A stretch of 64,000 nucleotides of DNA from Corbicula japonica (GCA_038501625.1 JAZAYU010000015.1:2130991-2194990), one strand, 5' to 3'. Counted from the stretch's first letter, positions 1 to 12,395 are shown. Made by a program: numbers and translations. Notes: generated by a model not told the origin, from the letters alone.

Positions 1-3000
1 TTTTGTCGCCCATTTTGGCAAAGAACACAAGGGCAGCGGTTGCCATTGATGTGCATTGTACGCCACTATAAGGGCCAACAATCATGTCTTGCCGCCACTT
101 TCCATATGTCATAAGTCTATGGTCTAAAGGAAAGAAGCAAAGAAAGAAAAACAGTAGAGTATAGACAGAATAGAAAGAAAGATAAGAAAACAATACAGAA
201 ATTATTGAAGAATCCTTTACTTTTGCAGGGATATATTTTCCAAGACACACTATTTGTAATACATTATACTACATGTACTTGTCGGTCAGTCACAATCATT
301 CAGACGCTGTGATCAATGACAGAACGTCTAGATGATATAGACTATTAGAAGGTTCATAAGGTAAAGTTCAATTATCACTTTATACAGAGGATAAAGAGTA
401 GAACAGTTCGATTATAGTAAGCAGCACTTGCATCACTATTCACTTCTGCAATGTCTAGGCCACCATTGAAAACAGCGTGTTTCTAGATTTCCAACCATCA
501 AAATTGTTCGTAAAGATGTCGATTTTGATGCCAGATTGAATTAGAAACCTTCAGTAGTTCTAATGTAAGATCAAATGCAAATAAACATCATCACAAGTAA
601 AAGAGGGCAAAACTTTTAAATTAGTTTAAGTACTATACTTAATAGCGGTATCTCTTGTTGGTAATCTTATAGAATATAATGTTGGATATACATACATGTC
701 ATAATTTATAAAGTTTGTATCTTATAGTTTCAAAGTTTTTGACCAATATCATAAAAAACTTAACACAAAATCTAAGTAAAATGGACAACACCTGGAAAAT
801 ATTTTAGAAGAGTTATAGGTCTTGTTTTGATTATTTTGCATACATTAAGAAAAGTTAGAAAAGTAGAGAAAAATAGTTAGACCTTATTAGCAATTTATCA
901 CAAAAAGGAAGCAACACAAAACATCAATTTAATGTCAATATGCGTGAAATGATACTGACAACAATATCTTAGGTCCAAGAAAAGAACTTTCAATTGTGAA
1001 GAGAGAAATCAACATTTTTATTTTATGTCATCCATTTTCGCGGCCAGGAAATTGAAGGTCAAACACACTTTTACAAATAACTCAAATTTGACATTAGACC
1101 AAAGGACCTTAGGTATCGTTGTCAGTTTATCGTTGTGATAAATTTCAAATAGAAATTTAGGTGTTTTTTTTTGGTCTAACTATTTTTCTTTACTGTTCTA
1201 ACTTTTGTTAGCATATGTAAATTAAACATATAATAATAGTAAATTAAACATAAATTAATAAAATTGGTTTGTGCAAAGTTTTGTGGAACTGAATTGTGCC
1301 GCTCGAGATATTTTAATATTTTTCTTTTTTGCCTATGGCAAATCAATGGCTCAAAACGCAGTACCTTAACAGAAGACATTAGCATACCAGGAAATGACAG
1401 ACAAACGTTGAAATGATGATAAAGCCAAGCTCAGTATACAAGACATGAAAAAATTATTTTAAAAAAATTGTTAAAGTGTGAAACAAAACAAAACATACAC
1501 TTACCCACAAACAAATAGCCAACCAACTGAAAATAAAATAAAAGTGAAAATTATACTTCTTATGTTTCCAGGCACATGCTTGTTCTGCAGTTTTGAACTT
1601 TGCAAATGTTCAGCATCATATCTGAAGTATGTATTTCACGCACCATATCAATACCTTGCTTTTTTCTAATTATGACCTTTTTAACTTAGAATTTAATGTT
1701 AAAGTTTGCCTTCAAGAAGGTACAAGCCCATAACTTTCACACAGGCACATGTTTAAACATTTTAGGGGTTCTTTTCTGACTAGTATGTCAGTAGAGCTAT
1801 ATAGGCTTAACAGAACTTTAGTGAGGGGGTATTCTGTTTTCTGAGTGATTTTAGTTGCATCTCGTGATACAGATCGCCCATTTATTAGCTGAATCACCAA
1901 ACTTGTCAATAGAGCTCTGATAAGCCTATATAGCTCTATTGACATAGTGGCCAAAATGTTTATACTTTATAGATCGTTTTGGGTTTATTTTTTTGTAAAT
2001 AATTACTTGACAGAAAGTTTTCAATCAAAGATCGCGAATCAACGGTCTTTGCAATGTCGAATATTCGCACCCGATTTTTCCGATAGGATTCGTGGATATC
2101 CGAGTACTCGGATATTCACCACAGGGGCGGGGGCAGGGGAATGGGAGGATTCAATATCCACCGCCACCTTCGTTTCTTGTTTTATTTGTCTTTTTCTTTT
2201 TTACTCACACCAAGTCTGTGACCATGAAACAAAAACTTGGTGTTTGTGGCGTAAAAAAGATTAGGAGAACAGCCCCTTCCTGTCTATTTCAACTTCATTT
2301 TTTTTCTCACACCAATAAAAGAGGAGAGCTAAATAAGGTTGGAAAGAATAAAGAGAACCCCGCCCCTTCCAACTTGCTTTTACAAATTTAATGTTTTATT
2401 TTTATATGAAAAGATATAAAACAAACCGCTTACTTTGATAAGAATTGTCGAGTTGCAAAGAGGGATGGGCAGTGGTTGGAGGCGGGAAAGAACATGTGTC
2501 TGGGAGATGTAACCCCTCCAAAACCTTTTTATTTTTTTTCATTTTATTTAGATTCTATTTCTTAAATCAAACAAACGTAATGTTTGCTGTTGGGCTCAAG
2601 ATTCCTGTACCCATTCAATGTTATTTAAAATGTATAAACACAAAAGATGTGTTATATGGTTGAAGTAGGTTGGCAGGTTCTGGGTATTCAGGGGTGTAGA
2701 TGAGATAATTCCTTTTTTAGATTCTACATTTTTTATTTTATTTACAACCTAACATTTGTTGTTTGTTGGGGGGTGGGGATTCAGGGACATGAATATAGTC
2801 ATAACCACAACCTTCTTCTTCCAAAAAAGTTGTTTGTGTTTTTATTTTCCTCTTTCAACACTCACACTGATAAAAATTTAGTTGGAGGGATCTGAATCCG
2901 AGACTATCACAATTACGTAAAATCTTCCAAAATCGAAGTCAGTTATATATTTTTCAAACACATCAAATAATACTTACGTGGTCCCAAACGGACTTATTGC

Positions 3001-3043
3001 CACTTATTACTCTTTCGTCAGTCCTGATCGAAAAGTTATTCAT
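1..3043 (-). CDS. Cysteine-peptidase-like gene, copy A (3' end beyond window)
   Basis: First three exons of the paralogue described in full at 16867-25148. Exon 1 is 3043-2978 (22 codons, ends phase 0 before GTAAGT), the microexon is 1526-1505 (22 nt), and exon 3 starts at 123 and runs off the left edge. Every visible splice site is canonical and the reading frame is open, so the copy looks intact as far as it can be seen. Exon 3 carries the same candidate catalytic Cys context (GVQC followed by TSMA) and the Gln 12 residues before it. The first ATG of copy B is not conserved here, so translation probably begins at the second aligned Met. Exon 3 differs from copy B at only about 2-3 of 122 bases, whereas the adjacent intron differs by roughly 10 percent, which suggests selection on the protein or gene conversion. 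Exons 4-5 would lie to the left of the window. Confidence 0.8.
124..1504 (-). other. Intron 2 of peptidase-like gene copy A
   Basis: Non-coding. It aligns with the copy B intron at 19084-22774 at both ends, but the middle (about 820-1365) is unrelated to the copy B middle (about 20985-22640). The copy A middle contains the MITE at 847-1214. Confidence 0.7.
847..1214. mobile_element. MITE, about 32-bp terminal inverted repeats (family 3)
   Basis: The left end (AAGTTAGAAAAGTAGAGAAA, then AATAGTTAGACC) is the near-perfect reverse complement of the right end at about 1172-1214. The interior is AT-rich with no transposase. A second copy with the same ends and related interior (the ACCAGGAAAT...CACTTTTACAAAT stretch) lies at about 16240-16665. 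Confidence 0.65.
1527..2977 (-). other. Intron 1 of peptidase-like gene copy A
   Basis: Collinear in part with copy B 22797-25061. It lacks the about 0.9-kb insertion seen in copy B at 22945-23820, and its 2509-2740 stretch appears partly inverted or rearranged in copy B (24318-24592). No exon is seen inside. Confidence 0.6.
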
Positions 3044-3112
3044 ATTTGTTTTCAACTTCAATTCGTTGCAATGTTGTTTCTAAGAACTTGATATACTACG
3101 TCATATCGATTG

Positions 3113-3120
3113 TGACGTCA
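3113..3120. promoter_or_regulatory. Conserved CRE-like promoter site, copy A
   Basis: Palindrome TGACGTCA, 70 bp upstream of the copy A start codon, in a block (about 3090-3150) well conserved with 25170-25230 in copy B. The block also holds a second ACGTCAT core. Conservation between otherwise diverged flanks suggests a shared CREB/ATF-type promoter element. Confidence 0.5.
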
Positions 3121-3519
3121 TCATTTCTTACGCAGTCATAATTAGTTGTTTTTTTTTAAATACAGATAAACCGAGTTCTTTACCTGTTATATATTTCTCA
3201 GTTGTATTTTACAACTTTAATATTGCAATATATTAAATTGCTGAATAAAGGAATTTAAAAGGCCAAATTCAAGGGAACTATTTTTCAGCTACGCATCTGT
3301 ATTACAGTGTAAAATCTGTGCCTGACGATGGAAGCCGACTCGTGTCGTGTCGTTTCAATCCTTCTCATTATGTGGTGACAACTATGTGCAATGAAGAAAA
3401 ATATTTTAATAATCTTTCAAATATTGAATTCGATTAACTTTATTTCTCTTCTATTATGTTACGCAGCATGAAATAAACTGTCGGGTGATAATCAGTTACT
3501 TTATTGTACCATAGAACGG

Positions 3520-3668
3520 TGCCCAAGGTTATAAAACTGAGCATGGAAACCGGTCTCAAATCTCAAGCATCTGATTGGCTGAAATCGCGACCAGTCGCCA
3601 TTTCAACCAATCAGATTCTGGAGAGTTGGGACTGTTTTCCAATTTCAGTTTTATAACCTTCAGCCCAG
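3520..3668. mobile_element. Palindromic MITE (family 1) with empty site in unit B
   Basis: About 149 bp with ends resembling GCCCAAGGTTATAAAACTGA and its reverse complement, and a nearly palindromic core containing GATTGGCTGAAAT. The matching position in unit B (25599-25612) lacks it and reads straight from AGAACGG into TTTTTCTAAACTG, so the insertion postdates the duplication. No target duplication longer than 1-2 bp is visible. Confidence 0.85.
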
Positions 3669-4249
3669 TTTTTCTAAACTGCCGTCATCACCTCAAGCAC
3701 GGTCCGCTTAAATTAAAATTAACATCATCGTAAGCCTACGACGGAAATTGAACCAGTAGAGTGACAGCGCCTAGCCACTTAACGCCGAGCACTGGGACAA
3801 CCTCCAAAAAGGTTGCGCGGATAACCCTGATGTAATGTTTGTTATTGTGTAACGCATATGACCTATCTCTTAAAACAACTTTTTTATAATTTTAAATGCT
3901 AGCTTTGTACTTTTCAACATCTTTCTATGCATAAAGTTTTTAATAAACTGATTTTCATCCGGGACAATTTTTTCAATAACTAGATAGGTGTTCAGTTGAC
4001 TCTTGGTCTTTTGTCAGAATAAAAATGCAAATACAAAATATTTAGTTTCTTTGGAGGTTTGATTAAAAATTTATGAAAATTCCAAAAGAAATGGTACGAA
4101 CATAATAATCTACAGCGATCTGCATGCAAGTGATCTATACTTGATCGCTTTGCTGATCTCTTTCTTTGCCAAACATTTTGATATTGTCTGGTTTTTGCCG
4201 TATGTGGAGGCTGTGTTTTCTACATGTGGCTTTTCTTGATATACATTTT

Positions 4250-4440
4250 CACGTTTGACCTGGGTCAACTGTATAAACTGTGAAATACAAACAACGTAAG
4301 GAGCAGAACGTGACACATTACCATCGACAGGCAAAACTATCTCATTTATCATTCATTTTAGTAATAAAAGAAATATCTAAATTTATCTAAAAACGATGCT
4401 GACATATGTTGTTATTGTCCTTATTGTGCTGAAATTCACT
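4250..4440. repeat. Dispersed repeat, partner of 6785-6970
   Basis: The stretch around GTCAACTGTATAAACTGTGAAATACAAACA..., continuing through TTATTCATTTTAGTAAT, recurs in the same orientation at 6785-6970 with about 80 percent identity by eye. No coding potential is recognised. Confidence 0.6.
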
Positions 4441-6784
4441 AGGATGTTTTGAATATTAATGAATATATAAATAATTCATCTAAACATTTTGACACATAGG
4501 CCTATATTAACAAAATCGGTACAGAAATTACTGAAAAATAACCAAAACCAAATCTGAAATAAGTTATTCTAAAAGAATAATTGAGGCACGCCACGGGAAA
4601 AGGTACATTCGGTCATTTTTGTGTTATTTTTGTTGTTACTATATTTAGAAAGAACTGTAACAGGAATGTAGAACGGCGACTTTTAATGGGAAAATAACAC
4701 GACTCCTTTGAGTGGACTTACTGGGGGCCAAAAATGGAATTTGCTAGCTAAATAAATAACTTTAGATAAGCTATACGAAACAGATAACTTTTATTTGATT
4801 ATAACAGTATGAAAACACTAAGATCCAACTACTAATAAATTGTTATCAAAAAGTTATTATCAAAAAGTTAATGTTTATCGTCTAATGTCTTCGTTCTAAC
4901 TTATGTTTGTTTATACGTGAAATGATATTTACATTGCTGCTGGTCAGCTCCTGTCCGATCCTCCAGGGAAATGTTAATAGTTGTTTATTTAAACTATATT
5001 TACTATATACGTTATTAATGATTTTATGATGTTTCTGGCCTGACGTCCAATGTGAAAAGCTGCCGTCCTTCGAGCGCGTCCGCTATTTATATTTATTGCG
5101 CCAAAATACTTTTAGCGGTACTAAGTGCTCCGATGTAAAAGACTAACCAATCAGAATCCATGAATACACAGAAACAGCCTCTTAGGGCCAATCAGAATTA
5201 CTACGGAATTTTCCGTCTAGTCTAGTCATCCGCCGTACTAGGATACAGGAAATAGTCCTTCTTCATGACACTCACTGTGACAATTATATTTACGTCATTG
5301 TTAAGTTAGAAACTGTATTTAACTCATTTAAAGCAGTGTTATTGTCCGGGAAACAGTACGAATCGGTATTTCTTAATAAATTCAGATTACGATAATTAAT
5401 ATCGGCAAGTAGGCCTACTGGTAGCGTCAGTAAACAAATAAAACATACATGTCTGTCAACAATGAAATCATGAATAATTCCTAAGGAACCATGGTATCTT
5501 GAACAATATTTAGGTAAGCAAAAGAAACTATAATGTGTTCTTTGAAGGTAGGTAACATAAAGGGGATTCTCGATATAATACAGTTTTCGAAACTACCAAA
5601 TGTCATGGGTTTTCGAGACCCGGAAGAAATACTAATATTGAGGTTCCTGTATGAGCAACATGCATTTACTTACTAATAGTGAAACAATATGCACTGACAA
5701 TATAATGCCAACTGTAACAGTACAATTTTGAATGAATTAGAGTAGGAAAGAAGCATAAAATGGTCACAAGGGTACCTCATATTACAGAACTTTCAAATTT
5801 CTATTATTTTCTCATAACTAAACAGTGATTTTGGTAAAATGGTATTTTTACCGCGAATTGCATAATAAATTAATGTCGTCTGCTCAACTTTATGACGTCG
5901 TTTCAAGGATTGACGTCAACTCACAACTGCCCGAAGGTACATTTTCCCGTGCCTCATATGTGGATAGCTAGCTTGGTGCTCGTGAATCTTTCATTCACAA
6001 CAGCTTAAAATGGACCAAAACATCTACTGTGAAGATGTAGCCCAGTCTGGTGGTATACATGTTTAATAAATTGTTCATGCATTTTTATTACCACTCATGG
6101 ATAGACTATATAAAACCATTAATGCAATATTTTCATGTTTGTCATGTTCAGATTTTTGGAGGATTTTAATATTCACTCTGAAATTTATTTGGACTGACTG
6201 ACTTGACATTTTCAGTAAAGTAGTTTTGAAATGTTTTATTTCAGTTGCAGTCTCTTTTTTAATTTTATACATTTTTCTTCCATTACTTTACAGGGCCTCT
6301 CTGCTGTGCACAACGTCTCATAATTAGGTGAACGTTGAACAAAGTGGTTGTAATCTAAAAATTAGAAAACAGCCATCTCCGACTTGTCAAATAAAATTGG
6401 AGTTTAAAAACACTGCTGCACAAGACATTTCTCAACCAGTGTTGAACGGAGATGAGATATATAATAAAATAAAGAAAAAAATATCCACGTTTTTTGGTGA
6501 AAGAAAACATGAAAATTCAAAAAGAATGTTTGATATTCTACAGTAATCTGCAAGCTTTGGGAACAACCCGTCTTAAATGATCGCTTTGTTTAGCGGTATC
6601 TTTTTGTTTTTTGCAACAGTCTTTTTTTCTCTACTTTATGGACATGTGTGGAGTTTGGACTTTCTGAATATGGCTATTCCTGATCAATCGTATCAACTCG
6701 GCGATCTCCGGCAAGCTTCGGATATAAACGTAGAATCACCGAAGCGTGATCCGAGTGATTCCTGATATGTCCATTTAATATTTT

Positions 6785-6970
6785 AAAGCAGACCCACGTC
6801 AACTGTATAAGCTGTGAAATACAAACAGCGTAATGAGCCGGCCGTGCCATCTCTTTTATTATTCATTTTAGTAATAATAAAAGTTTTCTTTTCAATTGAA
6901 ATATCTAAATCTATCTAAAATGATGATGTCTTTTATCGCTATTCTCCGAATTGTGCTGAAATTCAGTAAG
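6785..6970. repeat. Dispersed repeat, partner of 4250-4440
   Basis: Same block as at 4250-4440. It is followed at 7021 by the end of a CAGGCCTGCCAAAAC-type element. Confidence 0.6.
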
Positions 6971-7020
6971 CGGTATCACAGAGGCTTTGAAGACGGCCCC
7001 TTTTTCTCCAAAATTTGTAT

Positions 7021-7400
7021 AACAGGCCTGCCAAAACTTCTTCATTAAAAATCCGGAGATTTTGTCTGAATATTTCAATGATGAAGACGATGATGAATAT
7101 GATGTTGTTGTTTTAAAGTCTTCTTGCTGTTGTTAATAATGGCTATGACTAAACACAAATGATGATTATAAAGATGATAACGATGGGATTGTCTTAATGT
7201 CTTTTTGGTCTGATCACTATGATTGTGACTGAAAAAATGAAGATGATAATATTTTTCTCATATTCTTCTTTTTAAATAGATTTTTCAAAGAATTTTATAA
7301 ATGTATTTTGCCTATTTTGTTAGAAATGGTTAAAAAGACTTGTTTAAAAATGACTATTGTCTATTATTAACATCATGTTCATGAACTGAACATTTCACTT
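7021..7400. mobile_element. Fragment of hAT-like element with CAGGCCTGCCAAAAC end
   Basis: Starts CAGGCCTGCCAAAACTTCTT and shares about 330 bp with the left part of the fuller element at 11068-11727, including the GATGAAGACGATGATGA run. The right terminal repeat is missing. Confidence 0.5.
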
Positions 7401-7682
7401 AAGTTTCATGATATTCATTCCAGGGGTTCAGAAGATATGAACTGGACAAGAAATGCATGGTTCAAATCTTCAAACACCTCTGGTGACCTTGAAACTGAGC
7501 CGGCCATGTTGGAACATGGGTTCTGCACGTCGTCTTGATGGGAAGTTTCATGAAATTCCTTCTAGGGGTTGAAAAGTTATGGACCTGACACGAAATGTGC
7601 TCGCATGGAAGGACTGACGGACGGACGGACGGACGGACGAAGACCATTCCTATATCCCCAAGCCGCTATGCGGCGGGGGATA
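7400..7682. repeat. Element fragment ending in GGACGGACGGAC and GCGGCGGGGGATAAT
   Basis: Contains a GACGGACG microsatellite (about 7612-7640), followed by a short hairpin ending TATCCCCAAGCCGCTATGCG / GCGGGGGATAAT. The same kind of end bounds the tandem array near 51515 and appears at 28873, so these belong to one dispersed family. Confidence 0.45.
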
Positions 7683-7736
7683 ATGAAATGTGGTACCTGC
7701 TATGTTGTCTAATCCGGGTGTCAAAATAAAGCATTT

Positions 7737-8090
7737 TCCACTCAAATTATTAATTACAATATCCAGTTCACTGTTCCCTCTAGGACCAACCAGTGTTATT
7801 TTTTCAAAATAACTTTTTAAACATTGACTATAATGAATTTCAAAACACTGCACAAATACCTTTACACAAGATTTATATTGTTATACAAGTAGAGATTAAA
7901 TTGTCCTATAGCTAAACACAAGTGGGCATGATTTGCATATTTTTGCATGGGTGAGTACCTCATGGGACTATGGATGATGTGTTTGGATTTTGATTTTCAA
8001 GAGTAATATTTTCAAGTTATTTTGAAAAATAGAACTGGTTGGCCCTAGAGGGAATATTGAACTGGATATTGTAATTAATAATGTTTAGTT
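7737..8090. mobile_element. Foldback element with about 80-bp inverted repeats
   Basis: The left arm (7737-7820) contains CAATATCCAGTTCA and TCTAGGACCAACCAGTGTTA. The right arm (8010-8087) is its reverse complement (GGTTGGCCCTAGAGGGAATA, TGGATATTGTAATTAATAA). The loop of about 190 bp has no open frame of note. Confidence 0.75.
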
Positions 8091-8730
8091 TAGTTGTGGG
8101 CTGTTTAAAAAAAATGGCTGGTTTGGGTTTCCTGTTATAAAAATGTACAACATGTTCCTACTTTGCACCTCACCCCTCCACCCTCCCTGCTCTCCCTTCA
8201 TCCCACCTCACCTCTCTTCCCTCAACCCAACATGTCCCCTCCCCAACCTCCTGCCTCCACACTACCCTCCTGCTAGCCTACCCATCCCCTATTTTAAGTT
8301 TAGTTGTGGGCCGTTTCAAAATAAAATAGGCTGGTTTCGGTTTCCTGTTATAAAAATGTACAACATGTTCCTACTTTGCACCTCACCCCACCCTACCCCA
8401 CCATCCACCTCTCCCCACACCCCTCCCTGCTCTCCCTTCATCCCACCTCACCTCCCCTCCCCACCCTCCTGACTCCACACTACCCTTCTGCTAGCCTACC
8501 CATCGCCTACCCCATCCCCTTCCCCATCCCCTTCCCCCACCCTCTTTCCCCACCCCACCCTATTCCTTCTCGCGTCCCCATCCTCGCTCGCCTCCCCATC
8601 CTCGCTCACCTCCCCATCCTCTCTCCCCTTCCCATCCTCGCTCGCATCCCCACCCTCATCTCCCTCCACACCCTCTTCTCCCTCCGCACTCTCTTCCTTC
8701 TCCCCACCCCACCTTCATCTCCCCAACAGG
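8087..8730. repeat. Direct duplication (period about 210 bp) running into a CT-rich tract
   Basis: The block from AGTTTAGTTGTGGGC through the TCACCCC tracts occurs at 8087-8296 and again at 8297-8500. It then passes into C-rich pyrimidine runs (CCCCATCC-type) to about 8730. The strong strand bias creates long open frames on the plus strand that are not evidence of a gene. Confidence 0.7.
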
Positions 8731-9081
8731 GAAGGTTTCAAAACATGAGGAACAATATAAGGCACGACCACCTTAACCCACTTAACCTGTGGGTCTTCAG
8801 TAGTTCCTCTCACTGAAGTACCACAACCAATTTACAATGCTATCTTATATCCAACTCTTAAGACATTTCAATTGGTTTGTGTTCAATTGTCTTATTTCTT
8901 CTTGGTAATCGACAGACCAAATTTTCAAATAAATTAATTAATGGGAAAAAAGTAGAAACGATATTATGATGATGTAAATTTACCTCAAGTGCTGCAGATT
9001 CTGTATTTTTTCCGATTAAAGGGACTTAATTCAAATAATTTATGAAATTCATCTAGGCTATATTGGGTTAATAAAGTAGGG

Positions 9082-9150
9082 ACCCGCAATAGCTCAGTCG
9101 TTAAGACCGCAAATTAGCAAGCTAGCGGACCTGGGGGTCAATGGTTACAT
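9082..9150 (+). repeat. tRNA-like sequence, probable SINE head
   Basis: GCAATAGCTCAGTCGTTAAG resembles a pol III A box, and GGGGGTCAATGG lies where a degenerate B box would be. It does not fold into a convincing tRNA. A related GCAATAGCTCAGT block occurs at 23085. Confidence 0.4.
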
Positions 9151-10783
9151 TCCTAACAAAGATTATGAAATATTAATTAATAATATATTTAATACTTGAT
9201 GAAATTACTTAAAAATTTAAATATCAAAAATTTTAAATACATATACTTTACTGTATATCAAACGACTTCTAGCCATTGCAACATTAGTTCTTGATGATAT
9301 AACTCCTGCTTTTTAGCGTTTGACGTCTGCTGTTTGTCGAAATTCATAATCATGTCTACCAAATCATGCAATCTGTTTAGATAAGCAATGTGTCAACAGA
9401 TGTCCATACAAGCAACAACTGTAACTCGTGACGGTAGTAGTTTTGTTGCATCAAAGCAAATTATATTTTGTTATAGGTGAACGCCATCTTACACGACAAA
9501 TACGGTACATCGTAGGTTCGCTTTGATTGAGCCTGTTCATGAGCAGTAATGAAATGCAAGTACTGTCCACACAGACATGGGTTGAGCACAACTAGATTTT
9601 TTAACAAGTAAACAGTACAAATTTCGATCCATCTCAAATGGTGTGTATATGACAGTGATCATGGAGTTGTCCATCGGATATTTCCAGAAAAAATACCATT
9701 CCATGATCAGCGGAGTTTGGAACTAAACAGAATAAAATTTTGACAGGGAATCTGAGAATATAAACCTGTGCATCATAGATAACGCCAAAGAAAACGTGAT
9801 AATGCAGAAGAGGGGTGATTGAACAATATCCAAAGTTATGCAGGCTGTAATATTGAAACATAGTCGCCACACGGCACAAAAAATGCGGAATATGCGACTT
9901 TGAAATGCATATTGTATGTACGGCTGTAATCATTTACAAAATCTATTCTTACGGAATTCATACATTCATTTGATATCATCTGATAATGTTTTAGTTCAGT
10001 TGAACATAATCATCTGTTTAGTTAAAATGTGTGACGATGGATTATCATACATGGCAATGATTTAACCCAGACAAACCGTGCATGCTTCCAAGAAAAAGAT
10101 CACAATTAATTTATTATTTTATAGCTTTTGTCTACGAAGTACAACAATATGCAAACGTTCTTAATCAGATCATCGCTACATGTAATTTCAATAAAAATCG
10201 ATCATGAAAATAAAGAATTTGCTTTCATGCCTTTATGGTGCTATACTGTAGAAAACAGAAAAAAAAGAAACGCATACTGAAATTGTTTTCTTTGTATCTT
10301 CAGAACATAATTCCTGGCATCCTTGTGATAGGGAGTTCAATGTCAGGGTAGATCTTTATTAAAATAACTGTTAGAATTTTGTTTCATTGGTAGTGCTCTG
10401 CAACATTTGTATTTTATTGCGTGATATTTTTTACCTATGTGACAGCAGGTATGTTACAAATTAAAAGGCTTCCGTAGAAGTGTTATTGGGCTAAAAAGCT
10501 TTAGTGGTAAGTATATTACATAATTATGCAAAATGACATTCTGACACTAAACATGCTTGCTAATATAGAGGATTCATTAAACTAATGTCCAAAAATCTTC
10601 CTATCTTGGATTTAGCCATGTTCGTCTCAGCAGTAATTAATAACGACGGCTGCACTATATTTATTGCCAGCTAAAGGTGATCATGCATCTAAGACAGGCT
10701 ACATTATTTCTAGACAAGTTATCATTGTATTCAGTAAATCCAGATATTCCTTGTACATTCACGACAGCATTGTCTCAATAAAG

Positions 10784-10975
10784 TGAAATATGCATATCAG
10801 GAATTCCCACATCAAGACAACACAGCCACCCACGCAGCAGCCAAAGAGTAAAACGGAAAGGAGACCATGGGTTTATCAAATTATCAATTGCAAATGAGAC
10901 ACCGCAAACAACTAATAAAAATGAGAACCTGAGGGGTTACCGCCTTGAAATGGTCATTGGCAAAACAATTTTTAA
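10784..10975. repeat. Dispersed repeat (family 4), copy 1
   Basis: About 190 bp beginning AGTGAAATATGCATATCAG and ending near GGTTACCGCCTTGAAATGGTC / ATTGGCAAAACAAT. Copies occur at about 17490-17690 and 19203-19415. Confidence 0.65.
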
Positions 10976-11067
10976 AATGGGTCTTTTAACCAGGATCTAA
11001 GGTCACCAAAAATCCCGGATTGAATAAAATATGCCTCCTCTCAAACGATAGAGTGCATATTGATGGT

Positions 11068-11727
11068 GATCACCGGGCCTGCCAAAACTTCTTCATTAAA
11101 TTTTCCGGAGATTTAGTCTGAATATGTCAATGATGAAGACGATGATGAGGATGTTGTTGTTGTTGTTTTAATGTCTTGTTGCTGTTGTTGATAATGACTA
11201 TGACTAAACAAAAATGATGATGATAAAGATGATAACGATGGAGTGTTTAAGTGTCTTTTTGCTCTGATTGTGACTGAAAAAATGAAGATGATGATGATAT
11301 TTTTCTCATATTCTTCTTTTTAATTATATTCTTCAAAGAATTTATAAATGTATTTTGCCGATTTTGTTAGAAATGGTTAAAGAACTTGTTTAAAAATAAT
11401 TTGTTTTTGACAATTTTAGAATGAACATGCAATGCAAGTGTAACATCGAGGGTCTTGTTTAGTTTATGACACGCGATTATTGTATAGTTGTACCAGAGGG
11501 ACTGAGGCAGCATGTCACTGACCATGTTCTCGTTATCTCGGAATAAACAGGAAATGTGCGACTGCATTAAAAAAACTATAACGTTCTTTGCACAACTTTA
11601 AGGTTTAATTAATCTTTTTTTGCAATTTCACAGAAATCCGGAGATGTTGTCTATAAATCCGGAGATCCGGAGAAGTAACTTAAAATTCTGAGATTTCGGA
11701 TAAAGTCCGGAGATTTGGCAGGCCCTG
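11068..11727. mobile_element. Non-autonomous hAT-like element, TIR near CMGGGCCTGCCAAA
   Basis: The left end CGGGCCTGCCAAAACTTC pairs with the right end TTTGGCAGGCCCTG. The right half repeats TCCGGAGA several times. No target duplication is evident. The left half matches the fragment at 7021-7400. Confidence 0.6.
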
Positions 11728-11844
11728 TATAAACTGGTCGCCCCCGCTACCTCCCCCCACCCCAAAAAATGAGTCTTCACAGGATCTAAACTACATAAAC
11801 ACATCGATTTTCACCGAGTTCGTGTCCCAACTGTATAAGTCAGT

Positions 11845-11925
11845 AGAAAGGGTGAGAGATAGGTAGATAGAAAGAGACAGAGAAAAGAGAGAAAGACAGC
11901 GAGAAGGGAGAGAGAAAGAGAGATC
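11845..11925. repeat. GA-rich simple sequence
   Basis: Run of GAGA/GATAGA and AGAGAGAAAGAGAG motifs. Low complexity only. Confidence 0.7.
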
Positions 11926-12040
11926 CTCCTCTTCGGCATCTTTTCTTCGCTCCCTGTTCATATGCTCCACTGACGATCATCCCTCTGCCTTTGATTATAG
12001 TAGCAGATCCCGGCGACGAGGCGTTGTGACATCATCCTGT

Positions 12041-12395
12041 GGACTTAGACGTAAAATCGGTCAAGTGAGGTTTGGGGCAATTGTCTAAAGAAGAAAATGC
12101 ATACCATTGACTTCTGTTCAAGAATGCAATTCGATTTCTTACAGTCATCGGCGGATCCAGGGAGGAGGGGGGGTCAGTGAGGTAGGTTGAACCCCTTATT
12201 TGGGCAGCAGTGTTTGGACTTAGACGTAAAATCGGTCAAGTGTGGTTAGAGGCAATTGTCTAAAGAAGACAATGCATATCATTGACTTCTGTTCAAGAAT
12301 GCAATTCGATTTCTTAAAGTCAGGGGCGAATCCATGGGGGGAGGGAGGTCAGTGAGATAGATTGAACCCCTTATTTGGGCAGCAGGGTTTAATTA
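12041..12395. repeat. Tandem duplication, period 175 bp
   Basis: The unit starting GGACTTAGACGTAAAATCGG and containing CGGCGGATCCAGG...GGTTGAACCCCTTATTTGGG occurs at 12041-12215 and again from 12216. The GGATCCAGG part resembles the repeats near 13720, 25790 and 53770. Confidence 0.75.

Noticed and set aside
8143..8816. Pro/Ser/His-rich plus-strand frames
   Set aside because: Produced by CT-rich low-complexity sequence that is itself a direct duplication.
9082..9150. Functional tRNA gene
   Set aside because: A-box-like sequence is present, but arms do not pair and the B box is poor. Better explained as a SINE head.
9634..9933. 99-aa minus-strand frame
   Set aside because: Lies in the unit-A-only transposon mosaic and has no recognised domain or exon signals.
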